64,000 bases of DNA from Siphonodentalium dalli (taxonomy: Eukaryota; Mollusca; Scaphopoda; Gadilida; Siphonodentaliidae), in the NCBI GenBank assembly GCA_032622095.1, contig CP136063.1:118442723-118506722 (forward strand), written 5' to 3'. Both the position numbers and the translations under genes were made by a program. This document shows positions 34,446 through 46,999 of this stretch, piece after piece (positions within the stretch are counted from its first letter, which is position 1; each line of letters begins with the position of its first letter). A model generated the notes under the pieces. The model made no database searches. It saw only the letters and a program-made list of their open reading frames with translations, and was not told the DNA's origin.

Positions 34446-36804
34446 GAGTTATGACCATATGTGAGGATAATAGGTATACAGGGAGTTATTGTATGGTCAT
34501 GAATGGTGTGTGGGTATATAGGGAGTGCCCTGTTGGTAACGGTGGGGCGTATATTTATATATGTTGTGGATGTGTTATCATTGGTGGTGTATGGGGAGTA
34601 GATTTATTTTCATGGATGGTGTGTATGAGTATGGCAAGTATGGAACTTATGAGTGGTCGTATGTGCGGATATTGGTATATCTGGACGGGCTCATCATTGG
34701 TGATGTGCATATGTAAACCTGGATTTACTCCATGGTCATGGGTATGGCGAATAGGTATACATGCAGTGGCTGTATGGTCCATGTGAGGTGAATATGTATA
34801 CATTGAGTGACTGTATGATCGTGAATGTAGTGAATATGTATACATAGTGACTATATGGTCGGGTGTAGGTGTTCATGCATGGTGACTCGTGGCTGTATCG
34901 TCATTTGTGGTATGTACGGGTATAACCAAGTATGGCTGTATGATAAGGTGTACTAGTACATGTACGTGTATAAAGTGGGTGACTATATTGTCATTTGTGT
35001 GCTGTTTATGTAAATATGGAGTGACTGGGGTAATGGGTGGGTTGTACATATGTACCTTGAGTGGCTATCGCTTTCCACAATAACTCAAGGATATATTAAT
35101 AAATAGAGAGGTCATGTCATATCGTGGAAAGCGATAGCCACCCATTAACACACAGTCATTACATATATACATAAACACCACATACATAACAATATAGTTA
35201 CCCACTGTATACATGTACACCTGACCCATGACCACGGATGACCATACAGTCACGCGTCACAATGCAGGCACACCGGGTATACTCCTAAACATGACCCATA
35301 ACCATATAGTCACTCCATGTATACCCATTCATCTCACCATTTGCCATAAGGTCATCCCCTGTATACCTATTCTCCAAACGCATGGTCAAATGAACAATCA
35401 ATATATACATCTACACCACAACAATGACCATAAAGTCATTCCGGTATACATATGCACATCACCAATGGCCATATAGACACTCGCTTCATACACATACCCT
35501 CACCCATGTTACCTGGTATACTCCTTCACCTGACCTATGGCCATATAGTCACCCCGTGTGTACCTATTCAAAACATTCATACACGATCATGGTCAATCCT
35601 TGTATTCATATTCACCCCAACAGTGGCCATGTCAATCCATGTATTCCTATTTGTCACACCATAGCCAAATAGCCACTCAAGATATACTAATACACCCCAG
35701 CCATGTCAGTATAGTCACTCCATGTATGCATATGCACCTCATCCATGGCCATATAGCCACTCGCTATATACACATATCCCTCGCCCATGACAATAAAGCA
35801 ACACGTGTGTGTACTGGTATAACCTACACATGACGATACCGACACGAGTCACCAAACAGGAACACCAGGTACATGTATACTCATACGCCTGTCACCCCCT
35901 GTATAGATGTTCATTACATTTATGATCATACAGTCACTACTTGTATACCTACATGTACTCATCTCACCATTAACCATACAGTCACTACATGTATACCTAT
36001 TCGACACATATAGTCATATAACCACTTGATATACGTATGCAGCCCATCATAGACCATAGATTCACTCCAGGTATACATGTAACGCTCACTAATGGCCATT
36101 CAGCCCTTCCAGATATACAAAAAACCCGCACATACCACCACTCAAACAATCCATACTTGCATATACACCTCACACATGACAATTCAGCAATTCACTGTAT
36201 AATCATACACGCCATCCATGATAATACAGCTAAGACCTATACACCCACCAATGATAATACATCCACGATATATATAAATATACATCCCACCCGTTACCAC
36301 AAGGACACTCAGGGCTATGTACCCACACGCTCGATAATGTCCACCAGCTTACTCCAGGTATTCATATTAAATAATGACCGTACAGTCATTCCATATATAC
36401 CTATACACATTACCCGCAACCATAAAATCACTACCTATTTATCCACACACCCCATCCATGATCATACAGACAACACATGTACATCCCACCCATGACCTTA
36501 CAGTCACTCCATATATACATAATCAACACATAGATGACCATGTAGATATATCCATACACCACACCAATGACCATACAGGCACACCGGATGCACCCGTACT
36601 GGATATACACAATCATACACCATACAGTCACTCCGTGCATACCGATTCACCTCACACCTGACCATGACCTCTCCCTGTATACCTAGATGCATCTTACCAT
36701 GGACAACCCACTTATAACCATATAGTCACTCATTGTATACCTACTCACATCAGTCATGACATACAATAACTCCATGTATACCTATTCACCTCACATATGA
36801 TCAC
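34446..36804. repeat. Palindromic minisatellite at the apex of B
   Basis: The right half is built of irregular ~55-60 bp units with consensus near ACCATATAGTCACTCCATG, TATACCTATTCACCTCACC. The left half carries the same units in inverted orientation (GAGTGACTATATGGTC). The turning point is the hairpin TGGCTATCGCTTTCCAC at about 35062-35078 and GTGGAAAGCGATAGCCA at about 35124-35140. Left half about 0.64 kb, right half about 1.7 kb. Open frames across it are repeat by-products. Confidence 0.8.
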
Positions 36805-36884
36805 AGAGTAACTCCCTGGCTACGATCTTGGCATCCACACTGTATTCTGTAGACATTTTTTTATCATAATGGACCAGAATAGCC

Positions 36885-36891
36885 AACGATT
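36885..36891. repeat. LINE target duplication, left copy
   Basis: AACGATT here and at 41027-41033 bracket the LINE. In the opposite arm the sequence runs on without the insert. Confidence 0.75.
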
Positions 36892-37360
36892 GGTTTAATA
36901 ATATTTATTCCCAATAATAATTTGATACAATATAATATATTGGTAATTCATGTTACCATGTTCCTTGTGTATGGGAGTGGATTCGGCTGTAAGCCTATAT
37001 GGCTTATATATGCAGTCTCCACAAGTGACCTTATCATCGGTGGACATAATATAAAATGGTGCGACAAATCAAGCAATATTATGCTTGCATTACTCGAGTC
37101 GCGTCCCGTCGTGGAGTTGTCGGAGACAGGTAATGAATTGGTATATTCATGTACTAAATGTTTACACCATGTCTAATATATTATAGTATGGGTTTCATAG
37201 AATGGGTTCGTAAGAGCAATACAGACACAAGCTGCTTGCATATATACAACATTTGTGTGTCACATGTCGTATCGGTCATCAGCTATTTCAATATTTCCAT
37301 ATATTAGATATTTACTTAATGTAATTATTATTGGGCAGTGTCATATAATCTGTTTATATG

Positions 37361-39778
37361 TTAGCTCGAAAAGCGTTCTGTCATGATTATGAATTTCTGG
37401 ACTGTTTTAAATGTAAAAATATTTTCGCTCAGACTATTTGAAATCGTGCCGTTCAGTGCGCTCTCAATGGTTGTTCTTTCCAAACTACCAGAAAGACATT
37501 CGTTTCTTTGTCTACTGTATAATGGGCAGTGGAATAAGAAATGATTCGCCGTTTCATCACTTCCACACACACAATGAGGACTTGATCTGAGAAAATTTTC
37601 ACACAGGTCTTTATTAAGAAAACTACAACCAAGTCGCAATCTGCAGTGATGTATTTGCGCTGGGCGTGAGTAATAATAATAGTGGTAAATATAAGGTTCT
37701 CTACGGTTATTATCCGTGCTTCCTATTGCCGACTTAAAGTCACATAATGTTTCACACTTCCGCACATTGTCTGGGAGTGTGTTCCACATCTCAACGGCTG
37801 AGGGAAGAAAGGACTTTTCGTATGACGCAGTATCACAAGAAGGGTTAGTTAGTTGATGCTTTCTCAGTGGATATCAGTGCATATTCTCTGTTGATCTCGG
37901 AACTAAGGTATATAGATATGAGGGTGGTATTTTATAGAACATTTTGTAGAATTGGCATAATTTGGAGATTTTCCGACGTTCTGATAATTTTTCCCATCCA
38001 GTTTCCTTTATGAGGTTTTCATTACTGCAGCTTTTTGTTGCTCCAGTTACTATTCTCGCTGCCTCATATTGCACTTTTTCGAGCAAGTCGCTTTCGTCAT
38101 TAGTACAATTGTCCCAAACAGGAGAAGCATATTCTAAAATAGGACGTATATAAACAAAATAAATTCTTTCAAGGGTTCTCCTGTCTAGGACAAATTTGTT
38201 CTTTGCAAGCAAAGCCACTTTTTTGGCTGCTCTCTTTTGAATTTCAGTTACATGATGGCTCCAGTTACCATTGTTGTTGAATGTCAGTCCTAGATGTTTA
38301 TAATTAGACACAGTTTCTATTACTTCGTCGCCCATTATTAAAGGTTTATGTATAGGTTTGTTATCTTTTCGCGATATTATCATTGATTTTGTCTTAGGGG
38401 CACTAAATTTGACATTCCACTGTTTGGACCACCTCATAATTTTTTCTAAGTCAGAATTCATGACATCAGCCGCTAAATCTGGATCTTCTATTGATAGATA
38501 AATTGATGTGTCGTCGGCGAAGAGCTTTATATTACATGTGAGGTCATTCACAATATCATTTATGTAAACTAGGAATAAAAGAGGGCTTAGTATTTACCCT
38601 TGAGGGACACCTGCCAGGACGGGTTTCCATGATGATTGCACACCTTCAATGCATACACTTTGCCTCCTCTCACTCAAATAGCTAGACAATAATGTCAAAA
38701 TATTCCCCTCTACACCACATTTTTGTAATTTGAAAATTAGTCCTTTATGCCAAACCTTGTCGAAAGCTTTGCTAATATCACAAAATAGGCATCTGATTTC
38801 CTTTCCTTCTTCTAGATTTGAAATTATATACTGGTATATCTCAGTTAATTGGTATACGGTGGAATCTTTTGGAGTGAATCCGGATTGCAAATTAGTGAGG
38901 AGATTATTATCCCTTAGGTATGTGGAGACTTTTATAGATACATTTCTCAAAGACTTTAGAAATACAACTGAGAAGTGCGACTGGACGATAGTTACTGGGT
39001 TCAGAGGGATCACCTTTTTTGAAATGGGCGTTATATTCGCGCGTTTCCATTCAACTGGGAAATGTGATTCTTCAATATATTTATTTAATAAATATTCCAA
39101 GGGATTTGCGATGGAGCTAGCACATTCTTTTAAGATCCTTGGACTGATATCATCGGGGCCACTGGCTTTTGCTATCTTTAATTCTTTTAGTGCGGAGTAT
39201 ACTTGTTCGCTCGTGATTACCATATTTTCAAATCTGGATTCCGTTTTGTATGTCATATTTGGTAACTCTGCATTTGACGAATCTGGCAAGGATGAGATTT
39301 TGCAAAAGAAATCGTTAAGTATTTCAGCTTTTTGGTAGGGATTGGAAGTAAATTCTGTACCATCATTAAGGGGTGGTATCGGTTTAGATCGTGGTTTTAG
39401 AAATTTATTTAATGTCTTCCACCATACCGATGTCTCTGTATTTTTGCTACCAAGAATGGTTTGTATTTTATCAATATGCGAATGTTTAGCTACTCTAATG
39501 GCGTGTACTGTTTCATTTCTTTTCGATCGGTAATTAGTCCACGAATTCTCTGTATTTTTGCGTTTTGCTATTCTATATGTTCGCTTTCTTTGTCTTATTA
39601 ATTTGCGAATTGACGCATTCATCCAATCGGGTTCATTAGTTCGAATTGTAATTTCCTTGTGGGGAATATGTTTTTCCATTATATTTTTTAGTTTTGTTGT
39701 GAATATTGATGTCAGGTCCACTGTGGTTGCGTTTTCCATATCTGAGAGGTAATTCCAGGAGGACAATTCTTCATTCAT
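37361..39778 (-). pseudogene. LINE reverse transcriptase and C-terminal domain
   Basis: Reads 39778 to 37361 in one frame apart from two in-frame stops (TAA just after GVPQG near 38597, TGA near 37873). RT blocks in order: ASGPDDISPRILK, FPVEWKRANITPI, LQSGFTPKDST, FCDISKAFDKVWHKGL, LAGVPQG, LFADDTSIY (catalytic Asp pair), KHLGLTFNNNG, then YIRPILEYASPVWD. The C-terminal part has RLRLGCSFLNKDL, CVCGSDETANHF and HCPLY, a Cys/His arrangement seen at the end of many LINE proteins. About 30 residues between roughly 39015 and 38930 are out of the family frame, bracketed by compensating indels, although the frame stays open. This copy is therefore inactive. Confidence 0.85.
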
Positions 39779-39794
39779 AGAAGTAAAATTTGCA

Positions 39795-40785
39795 TTATCG
39801 TAGTTCCAAATTGTCCTCCTGAAAGTTCTCTCGTATTTCCGAGGATTTAAATCTAAGCTCAGTACAACTGGGCAGTGGTATCTTACCAGATTTAATAGGA
39901 ACGAATGTATCTTGAACCTCCGTGCTATGAATAAATTCCTTTTTGTTTGTCATGAAGATATCAATCAACGTTGAAGAAGATTCCGTGAAATGGGTTGGTT
40001 CTTCAACCAATTGTGATAACCCTTTAAATGCACATATGTCTTTAATTTTATTTGGGCCTGGAGGTAGCTGGTTACAGTTCAGATCACCGGTTATGATTAC
40101 ATGAAAATTGAGAGAGGTTGCACACTCGATGGATGTTTCTATGTTGTCCCATACATTATTGGGGGCATTGGGGGGCCTATCAAATGTACCAATTAATGTT
40201 TTATGTCTTTCGAAGTTAACTTCAATCCAAACACTTTCTAGATTGGGTATTTCTAGGTCAAATCTTCTCCTATATGGTAGGTTGTTTTTAATATAAGTTA
40301 CTACTCCCACCTCCAGTGGTTTCTGTTACTCGGTCACATCTTTCGGGGCAGTGAAAGCCGGGGATATTTATTGTTTCATCATCAATGTTACTTGACAGCC
40401 AGGTTTCAGTGAAAGTCATCACATGATAGGCAAACGATTCGGCTCGAACCAAGTCCATTTTGTGTCTTAAACTTTGAATATTCATATGCATAATTTTAAT
40501 TGTTGAGTGATCTGATGTTGTGGAAGTGTTGTTCTCAGGTCCTGGATGAGGGTGTACATCTGACGCAATTAGTAACAAAATAAATATTATTCCCGCGAGA
40601 GAAAATGTAATTGCTAATTCTGTGGTGCATATGCCCTTAATGGCAGTGTATGTTTGGTCAAAGATCGTTTTAATGTTTCGGACCCTAGTTCTAAGTGTTT
40701 CCATGTTGTCTAATACTTTTTCTACCAATGAAAATAACATAAAATGAATTGTCAGGGCCACCAAGAATGCTGTGTAAATCGGCAC
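39795..40785 (-). pseudogene. LINE N-terminal leader and apurinic-type endonuclease
   Basis: Begins at about 40785 with a leader containing a hydrophobic stretch (about residues 56-75, AITFSLAGIIFILLLIAS) directly followed by DVHPHPGP, then the endonuclease start HMNIQSLRHK and FTETWLS. A frameshift near 40300 (at TTGGG) moves to the next frame, which carries ITGDLNCNQLPPGP and SSTLIDIFMTN. A second frame change near 39790 leads into the RT part. The usual final His motif is not clear. The HPHPGP position corresponds to where related LINEs carry a 2A-like DxExNPGP motif. Confidence 0.8.
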
Positions 40786-41026
40786 TCCCGTTTAGTCTTG
40801 ATTGCACTATTGCCAAAGCTGCATATGAGGAGATAACACTTAATATTTTCCTATTTGGTAATTTCATCGATCTAGAATGATTGAGACCTATCCGCACCCT
40901 GTATGTCATTAAATCAACAATTATCATATGTGTATGCATAATATAAATACACGCAATGAAAGCAAGAATGGGTGGAAATGAATAGGTCTGAATACATTTT
41001 GTAGACTCTACACAATTTTGAAGCTA

Positions 41027-43391
41027 AACGATTATGGTCCATCTCAGTTCTGTCTCAAATTTCTGCCCATTTCCTTTCAATAAATATGGCCAAAATCACA
41101 AAAGAGGTTCTCGGCAAATTACATACTTTAAAATGAATTTGTCATGCCCCATACGGAACTGGGACAACTGGGAATAGAACATGTAGTTGTCAGTTAATTA
41201 ACTAACACGTATAATAACCAAGTGAGTCACAATTTGCTATCTTTTCGGATAATGCAGAGAATGTTCGGGATATATGTAAAAAATTAGCATTTTACAAATT
41301 TGGTTGCCATTTTGGAAGCCATCTTGAGCTTTGAGAAATTTGGTCTATAAACACCTTAGTGTGACACATTTAAGATAGACCAAAACAATAAACACCTTTC
41401 AATCCAAAGATAGTTATATTTTACCTGAAAAAATGGTTCAAACCTGAAAACTGAATTTTTGCAAATATTTATGTCAAGTTTTTTAGAGAAAAGTCCAATA
41501 TTTTTGACGATGTCAGTGGTGAAAATAGAACAATTAACCATGGTGCATCAGACATGTTAGCATTCAATGTATAGAATGCAGAATGGCCCATTTTATACAT
41601 CAACACAACTTGTAAGCGATTGCAGGACACGCTGGTGTAATATTTACCATTTTCCATATTTTGGCGGCCATATTGGCAGCCATTTTGAGCCAAAGTAAGA
41701 ATTTTGGTTCCAGTGATTTGGAATATGCATAGGTAATGATATGCCTCAGTCACATTACAAAGTTCTGTTCATTTCTTGTTGAAATATGACTAGAATCCCA
41801 ATTGTGATTTTTTTTTGGTGAAATTTGATACCGCATTCTGTACAATCAATTTTTTGAGGGATCGGAAGGGGTTAGGATCCCAATAATTGCATATTTAATT
41901 GCTCCAATGATCAGTTAATATAAAAAACACAAAATAAAGTTGCATTACTCAACCAGTTCCAAACAGCATGAATTGATCTAGAAGATATTTGTGAAAAAAT
42001 GTCATATTTTCAACTTCCGGCAGCCATTTTGGTGGCCATCTTGGATGGTTAGTTTCAATTTTGGCTAAAAAAAGTGTCATTATGTCTTAGCTTCACGAAA
42101 ATATATACATTTGTGTACATTTTACTAGATTTTCCCGCTATAATTTTCATAAAACTGGCTCACTTATAGTTCTAGAAAATGGATCGGGTTGTGGGGGGGG
42201 GGGGGGGGTAACAAGTCTCGTTCTTATCAGAAAACGACATGAATATATATATCTTAAGTTGATCGTATCGATTTAGGGATGTATTGGTTGTAATAGTGCA
42301 ACGTACAAGGGATGTACGCACATACACACACGTTGGACAAATGCAATCATGTAAATAAAAGTGATTTTTTTACGTTTTGAGGGGTGACCCGATGACCCCC
42401 TTCTTATCTTAAAATCCCAGGAAAAGTTGCTTCTTAAGTTGTGTTTTTATAATTAGTATATATCAAAGTACTTTGAGACAAAAAATTATGGATGTACGCG
42501 AAAGTGTAAAAAAAAGTGAAAAATCACGTATTGGGGTTCAGCATGGGACCCCCTTTCTTATCTGAAAATCCCAGGAAAATCCCTTTCTTAAGTTGTGTTT
42601 TCTTAATGAGTAGACTTAGGAGTATCATCAAACCGAAATTCATCGATGTACGCGGAAGTGTAAATAGAAGTGATTTTTGGCACTTTTTGGGGTTCAGCAG
42701 CCCCTAAACCCCAGGAATGCGCAACTTAAGAAATCGGTTTTTCAGAATGTTCCATTATTGGTACCAACTTTAGGGGGTCAAACCTTTTGTACGCAAAAGT
42801 GTAAATAGAACATATGCGGGCTCCCTAACTATAGGGTAATATCGCGAAATGCACCGACTATTGTGGATGATCGCACTGGCGGCCATTTTGCTTTCTCCCT
42901 GATTTTTCGATTACAGATTTTTTGTCAGATGATATTGAAGGATTACTTGCGGTCATATAAACATCATAATGTTCAAATATTTGTGACATTTTATGATTGG
43001 TTTTGTGTTTTTTCTGGAATTCTTTTTTTTTTTAAATCGAATTTTTCAAATTCTGTGCCATATTCTGGCGGCCATCTTGGATTTTGATTTTCAAATTTGA
43101 TATCAGTTGACGTAGAAATATATAAGGAATAAAATGCAATTGATTGCAATGTCATATCTCAATTAGTTTTTCCACAATCGTCATATAAATAGACATAGGG
43201 TAAAATCGTGAAATTTTCCGACCCTCATGGGCGCCATCTTGGATTACATCATATGCGGCCAGGTTGTTTTCTTGTTAACATCCGGAATTCTACTCTAGAG
43301 GTGTCCAGGTACATAAAAAAATCGGTCCGGAAGAGTCCTGGGGGGGGGGGGGGGGGGTCCATAGGGGGTGTACCTAGCTGCCCGACTATTA
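41027..43391 (-). repeat. B right arm
   Basis: Reverse complement of 27539-28085 followed by 32300-34370. It contains GGCAGCCATTTTGGTGGCC (42020), CCATCTTGGATTTTGATTTT (43071), TTTTCTTGTTAACATCCGG (43269) and the G18 run, then the tip GGTGTACCTAGCTGCCCGAC. It lacks the nested foldback unit and the 421 bp MITE found in the left arm, which is what dates those insertions as later. Confidence 0.85.
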
Positions 43392-43499
43392 TTCATTTTC
43401 ATAAAAATAAAATAAAAGAAGCTGAAGATGACATGTTTAAAATGTTTGAAGCATGAATTTGGCGATAAGTGTCATAAGTTATCAGAGTACGTTATACTT

Positions 43500-43850
43500 G
43501 TGATAGTTACGTTACGCACTCGGTGTTCCCCTATCGTATTGCGGTAATCGCCAACCCGACTTTTCAAAAGAGTTATCGATCCTAACATTTCCGTGCTAAT
43601 GATGTTGTGTCGAGCAAAATTTTATCGTGATTTTGATTATGTTCACCTGATAAAAGTTGCTTTTCTGGATATACCTCTCAAGAAATGTATGGTAAGTGTG
43701 ATTATCGATATTCGATAGTTTTGCATACGTAGTTATTCATGTCCGAAGCGTATTCGTTTTGATGAGATTTCGAGTGCAACAGGGGAGGTGGGTGGGTTTA
43801 AAAAAAAAATTTAACATGTTGTTTCCCAACTTTCCTATTATTCTTACTTA
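43500..43850 (-). repeat. Outer inverted repeat, right copy
   Basis: Inverse of 27090-27425: GTTCCCCTATCGTATTGCGG through ACAGGGGAGGTGGGTGGG to CCTATTATTCTTACTT. The pairing stops sharply at 43850 on this side and at 27090 on the other. Confidence 0.88.
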
Positions 43851-44936
43851 GTCCAGTGCATTTATGAGAAAAAATGCCAAACCCGGAACTAATTGCAACA
43901 GAATTTTTTTTTGCTGGAGTAAGTACATAAACCCTCCATAAACAAAATACTAAAAATTGGCAAAAATCGGAAAAAGGGAAATTGGTGAATTTCGTGAAAT
44001 AAATTTGGGGAAATTTGGTCAAATCATCAATTTATGGATTTTCATGGATGTTTATAAAAACAATCAAATTCACAAATCCTACAAATAGGATGTGTATTGT
44101 GTCGTCCTCAGTTTCCTGAACCCAGTACTGAAAACCAGTCCCAGATTCATTACGTATTTTTCGGTTGTGTGCCTTCAAAAATGCAAGTTTACCTGATTTC
44201 GGCCCATTTTCGGGGCCTCACTTTCGAAGAATGAGCCAAAATGCCTTATTTATGATTAATTATTAAAAAAACTAGAGCAAACTGAAGGGATTTTTCCCTG
44301 TTTTAGTAATTTCCTCACTAGATTAAACACAAAATATGATTAATATGTGCATCTATAATTAAGAAGAAGATTATATTCTCAAACAAAATGTGTGTTCCAT
44401 TGTATGGACTTAGCCAATTTTGCCTCTGACACTGAACGTGTGTGATGAAATGCAATATTTGAGGTCATGTAACTCAATAATTTAATACCCATATGCCATG
44501 CGTTTCTTATAACCTTTTAAGTATGTTGGATTGAACAAATTGTAAAGGTATTAACAGGACATTATTTAAGAAAATCAACTTATGGCCCTTTGAATACTTA
44601 GTCTTAGCTTGTTTCCAAAGATGCCAGTTTGAGGCATTTTTGTCCATTCTAAAAGGTTTTGGGCCATAAAAACAAAAAACAATTGGTGTTTTAATGTGTA
44701 AAATTATTTGAACTTTCCTCCCACAACACTTAAGTAATAAAAAAATAGCCTTACATTGGTTATGCCATAGTATGTCACTAGATTTCTTTCATTTTTCAGG
44801 AAACTGACTCTAAATTTAATCACCAAATTACAGCCATTTCAGACACAATGTTGTTTTCTTCCAGTTTGTGTACATTCCTGTTGCATTATAAAACTGCTTA
44901 ATATGCTATCAGCCACAGAGGTATATACATGAGAAG
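43851..44936. other. No gene seen
   Basis: AT-rich, apparently unique DNA. No coding region or repeat that I can support. Confidence 0.5.
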
Positions 44937-45031
44937 TCACGTCGAGTTGAAGAGGTCAGATCGCTGGATCAAACGAGCCGCCGCAGATGTCGAGTTTGAT
45001 CCAGTGATCTGATCTCTTCAATTAGACGTGA
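44937..45031. repeat. Hairpin with 38 bp arms
   Basis: TCACGTCGAGTTGAAGAGG pairs with CTCTTCAATTAGACGTGA, continuing through CAGATC(G/A)CTGGATCAAAC. A few mismatches. The loop carries GAGCCGCCGCAGATGTCGAG. Confidence 0.85.
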
Positions 45032-46990
45032 TGCGAAGCCCAGTTAAATTCATTGCAGCATTAACAGGTTTATTATATGACATGATTTTTATTTAAAAAG
45101 CACAATTAATTATGAAATCAAACCACATGTAGGCCACTAGTCACAAGAATAAAGAAGCAGGGTTTCCGCTAGGGGGAAATTAATGAGTCCGTATTGGGGA
45201 AACCCATAACGCGACAGGACGACCATGGTTCGTCCTGTTGGGCGAAAATTTTGTTATTTGACACTGATAAGTAGCCATTTCCTTGCACCTGAGTGTCCCA
45301 CAAAGGAATCCAAAGCTACATATTTTACGCAAGTCGATCATTTCCGTGGGTGCATTAATTCTGTTGATGGTATTCAAATAATTAGTCATGTAATTACATA
45401 CGTAAGACTGCCTGCTGATTGAAGACTATATAAATGAACGAGCTACAGTGTTTACAAATTTATAACTTACAATTAGATTCCAACAGGTATAATGAATCTA
45501 AACACTAAAATGCATCTATGCATTGACCAATAATACCTAGCAAGGAGAATTGAATACAGTATTTCTTAGAATTTCAAGTAGCGTCAGTGAAAATGAAACT
45601 GACAGAATTATATATATAAAACTATTTGTGCGCTTTGACGTCATACTGCAGGGTTTGTCTGCAGGAGATATTTATAGCGGCGAAATACGAATGGTAGCGA
45701 AATCTGTCACTCGGAACGCGTAGCTTGTTCAATAGTCTGTATTAAACAACCGACGACCGCAGCTATAGAACAGAGTTTTAGCCAACGTGTTATAAAATAT
45801 AATTGAGTTTTGGTGGGAAATGTGAACATGTGCGTCGTTCATTGTGCTTGGGGACCCAGGCGGGACAATGAAACTATTATTGACCGTACTTTGACTTTAT
45901 CTCCATATTGGGGGGGGGGGGGTATGTGTTCGTGTTTATCCTCCATGCATGTAATATGGCTCAAATGAATGGTGTTCTCATGCACTATGAATTCCCGCTA
46001 TAAAGACTGATATGGGACAGGTTCCGTATTATTGTGAACTAAATCACTGGGATTTTGTTTAGTATAGCATGGCTATATACGCATAATAATCAACACGCGT
46101 AGAGAATCACATGTATTTTTCAGGAACTTCACTTACATCGAACTCAAAACAAATGATAATACAGCAATAAGATAAATGATCAACATTGAGTAGTTTCATC
46201 CACGAAAATCCCGTGCATAAAAATGTCCCGACTCAGCAATTGTCTGTTCTTTGATCAAATTATGTAATCGTATACGATAGCACGGGGTCTTCGAGCGTGA
46301 GTAGTTTCATCCATGGAATCCCGTGCACAAAAATATCTGCACTCATTGCAACTGTCCGGCATTTTTTGATGTTACCGCAACATGTATTACGCTGTATCTA
46401 TATGTCGCTATTTGACCCGCTTTTTCACCAGTATTCTGTTTAACCCCCGAACTCCCGTTGCAGCCGGATTTTTTTTAAAGACATATTGCTACTGACTTTT
46501 GGTACATGTATGAATCAAACAGATCATCTGCGAGGGGAATGGGTCCGTGGGACGGACCCACAGCCGGCCAGGCGGAAATCCTGAAAGAAGGAACCATTTT
46601 TGTATAATAAATCGTCCGGCTTTTTTACGGACATGTGCAGTATGCGAGATAGAAAAGGGTGGTATGACATCGGATGATATCGGATCAAACTGTAGCTGAT
46701 CCGATGGTCAGGAAATGATCGCTATACAATAGTGGTATTGGGGAAAGAAAAACGAGTCATACAATAAAATAATATATATGTATCATTATCCCGTTTGAGT
46801 AGGTACTGCCGACTAAGACAGTTTGATTTTTTTTGACAAATTGGAGAAGCTTGGTCTGAAAATTACTTCATAGTTACTGAGGTAATTCTTTTAGGTGATT
46901 TTAATGTTGACTCAAGATCTCAACAATGTAAGTCAACTCGCAGTTCCCTTCAAAAGAAAGTTGATACTATCAAAAGGATTTTTAGCCTCA
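45032..46990. other. No gene seen; small duplications and a short palindrome
   Basis: No convincing gene. GAGTAGTTTCATCCA followed by AATCCCGTGCA is present twice (46188 and 46299, period about 111). TGGGTCCGTGGGACGGACCC (46538-46560) is a short palindrome. CAGGGTTTCCGCTAGGGGG near 45160 resembles a hAT-type tip but has no partner. A G run lies at 45909-45920. Confidence 0.5.
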
Positions 46991-46999
46991 CGAAGTTAG

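Larger units (their letters stand above)
36892..41026 (-). mobile_element. Non-LTR retrotransposon (LINE), 4135 bp
   Basis: The insertion limits are set by comparing the two B arms. GGACCAGAATAGCCAACGATT (left of the insert) and ACGATTATGGTCCATCTCAG (right) join to match the intact left arm near 34360-34390. A 7 bp AACGATT duplication flanks it. The element reads leftward with an endonuclease, a reverse transcriptase and a Cys/His-rich C-terminal part. An AATAAA signal lies near the 3' end (about 36905) and there is no long poly-A tail. From motifs I place it broadly with Jockey/CR1-like LINEs. Few disabling changes suggest a fairly young insertion. Confidence 0.85.
27539..43391. mobile_element. 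Family B giant nested foldback element (~15.9 kb as found)
   Basis: The termini are TATAGTCGGGCAGCTAGG at about 27537 and the inverse ending at about 43393, with a 5 bp ATTAT direct repeat outside (possible target duplication). The left arm (27539-28085 plus 32300-34445) pairs with the right arm (36805-36891 plus 41027-43391) in the same order. The apex is a palindromic minisatellite. The arms carry C/G homopolymers, TTAACAAGAAAA and AAGATGGCCGCC modules. After removing later insertions (28085-32300, 33259-33679, 36892-41026) the core would be about 7 kb. No transposase of its own is visible. Confidence 0.8.

Noticed and set aside
34446-36804. Several 60-150 codon frames rich in H, T, Y and P
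   Set aside because: All follow the ~57 bp minisatellite unit and appear on both strands.
27090-43850. Maverick/Polinton-type giant transposon
   Set aside because: The size and inverted ends fit loosely, but there is no family B polymerase, retroviral-like integrase of its own, ATPase or capsid gene. The only coding remnants belong to an inserted gypsy copy and a LINE.
45150-45400. Possible gene at 45180-45422 with open frames on both strands
   Set aside because: The overlapping frames are short, neither shows a known domain, and no splice context supports them.
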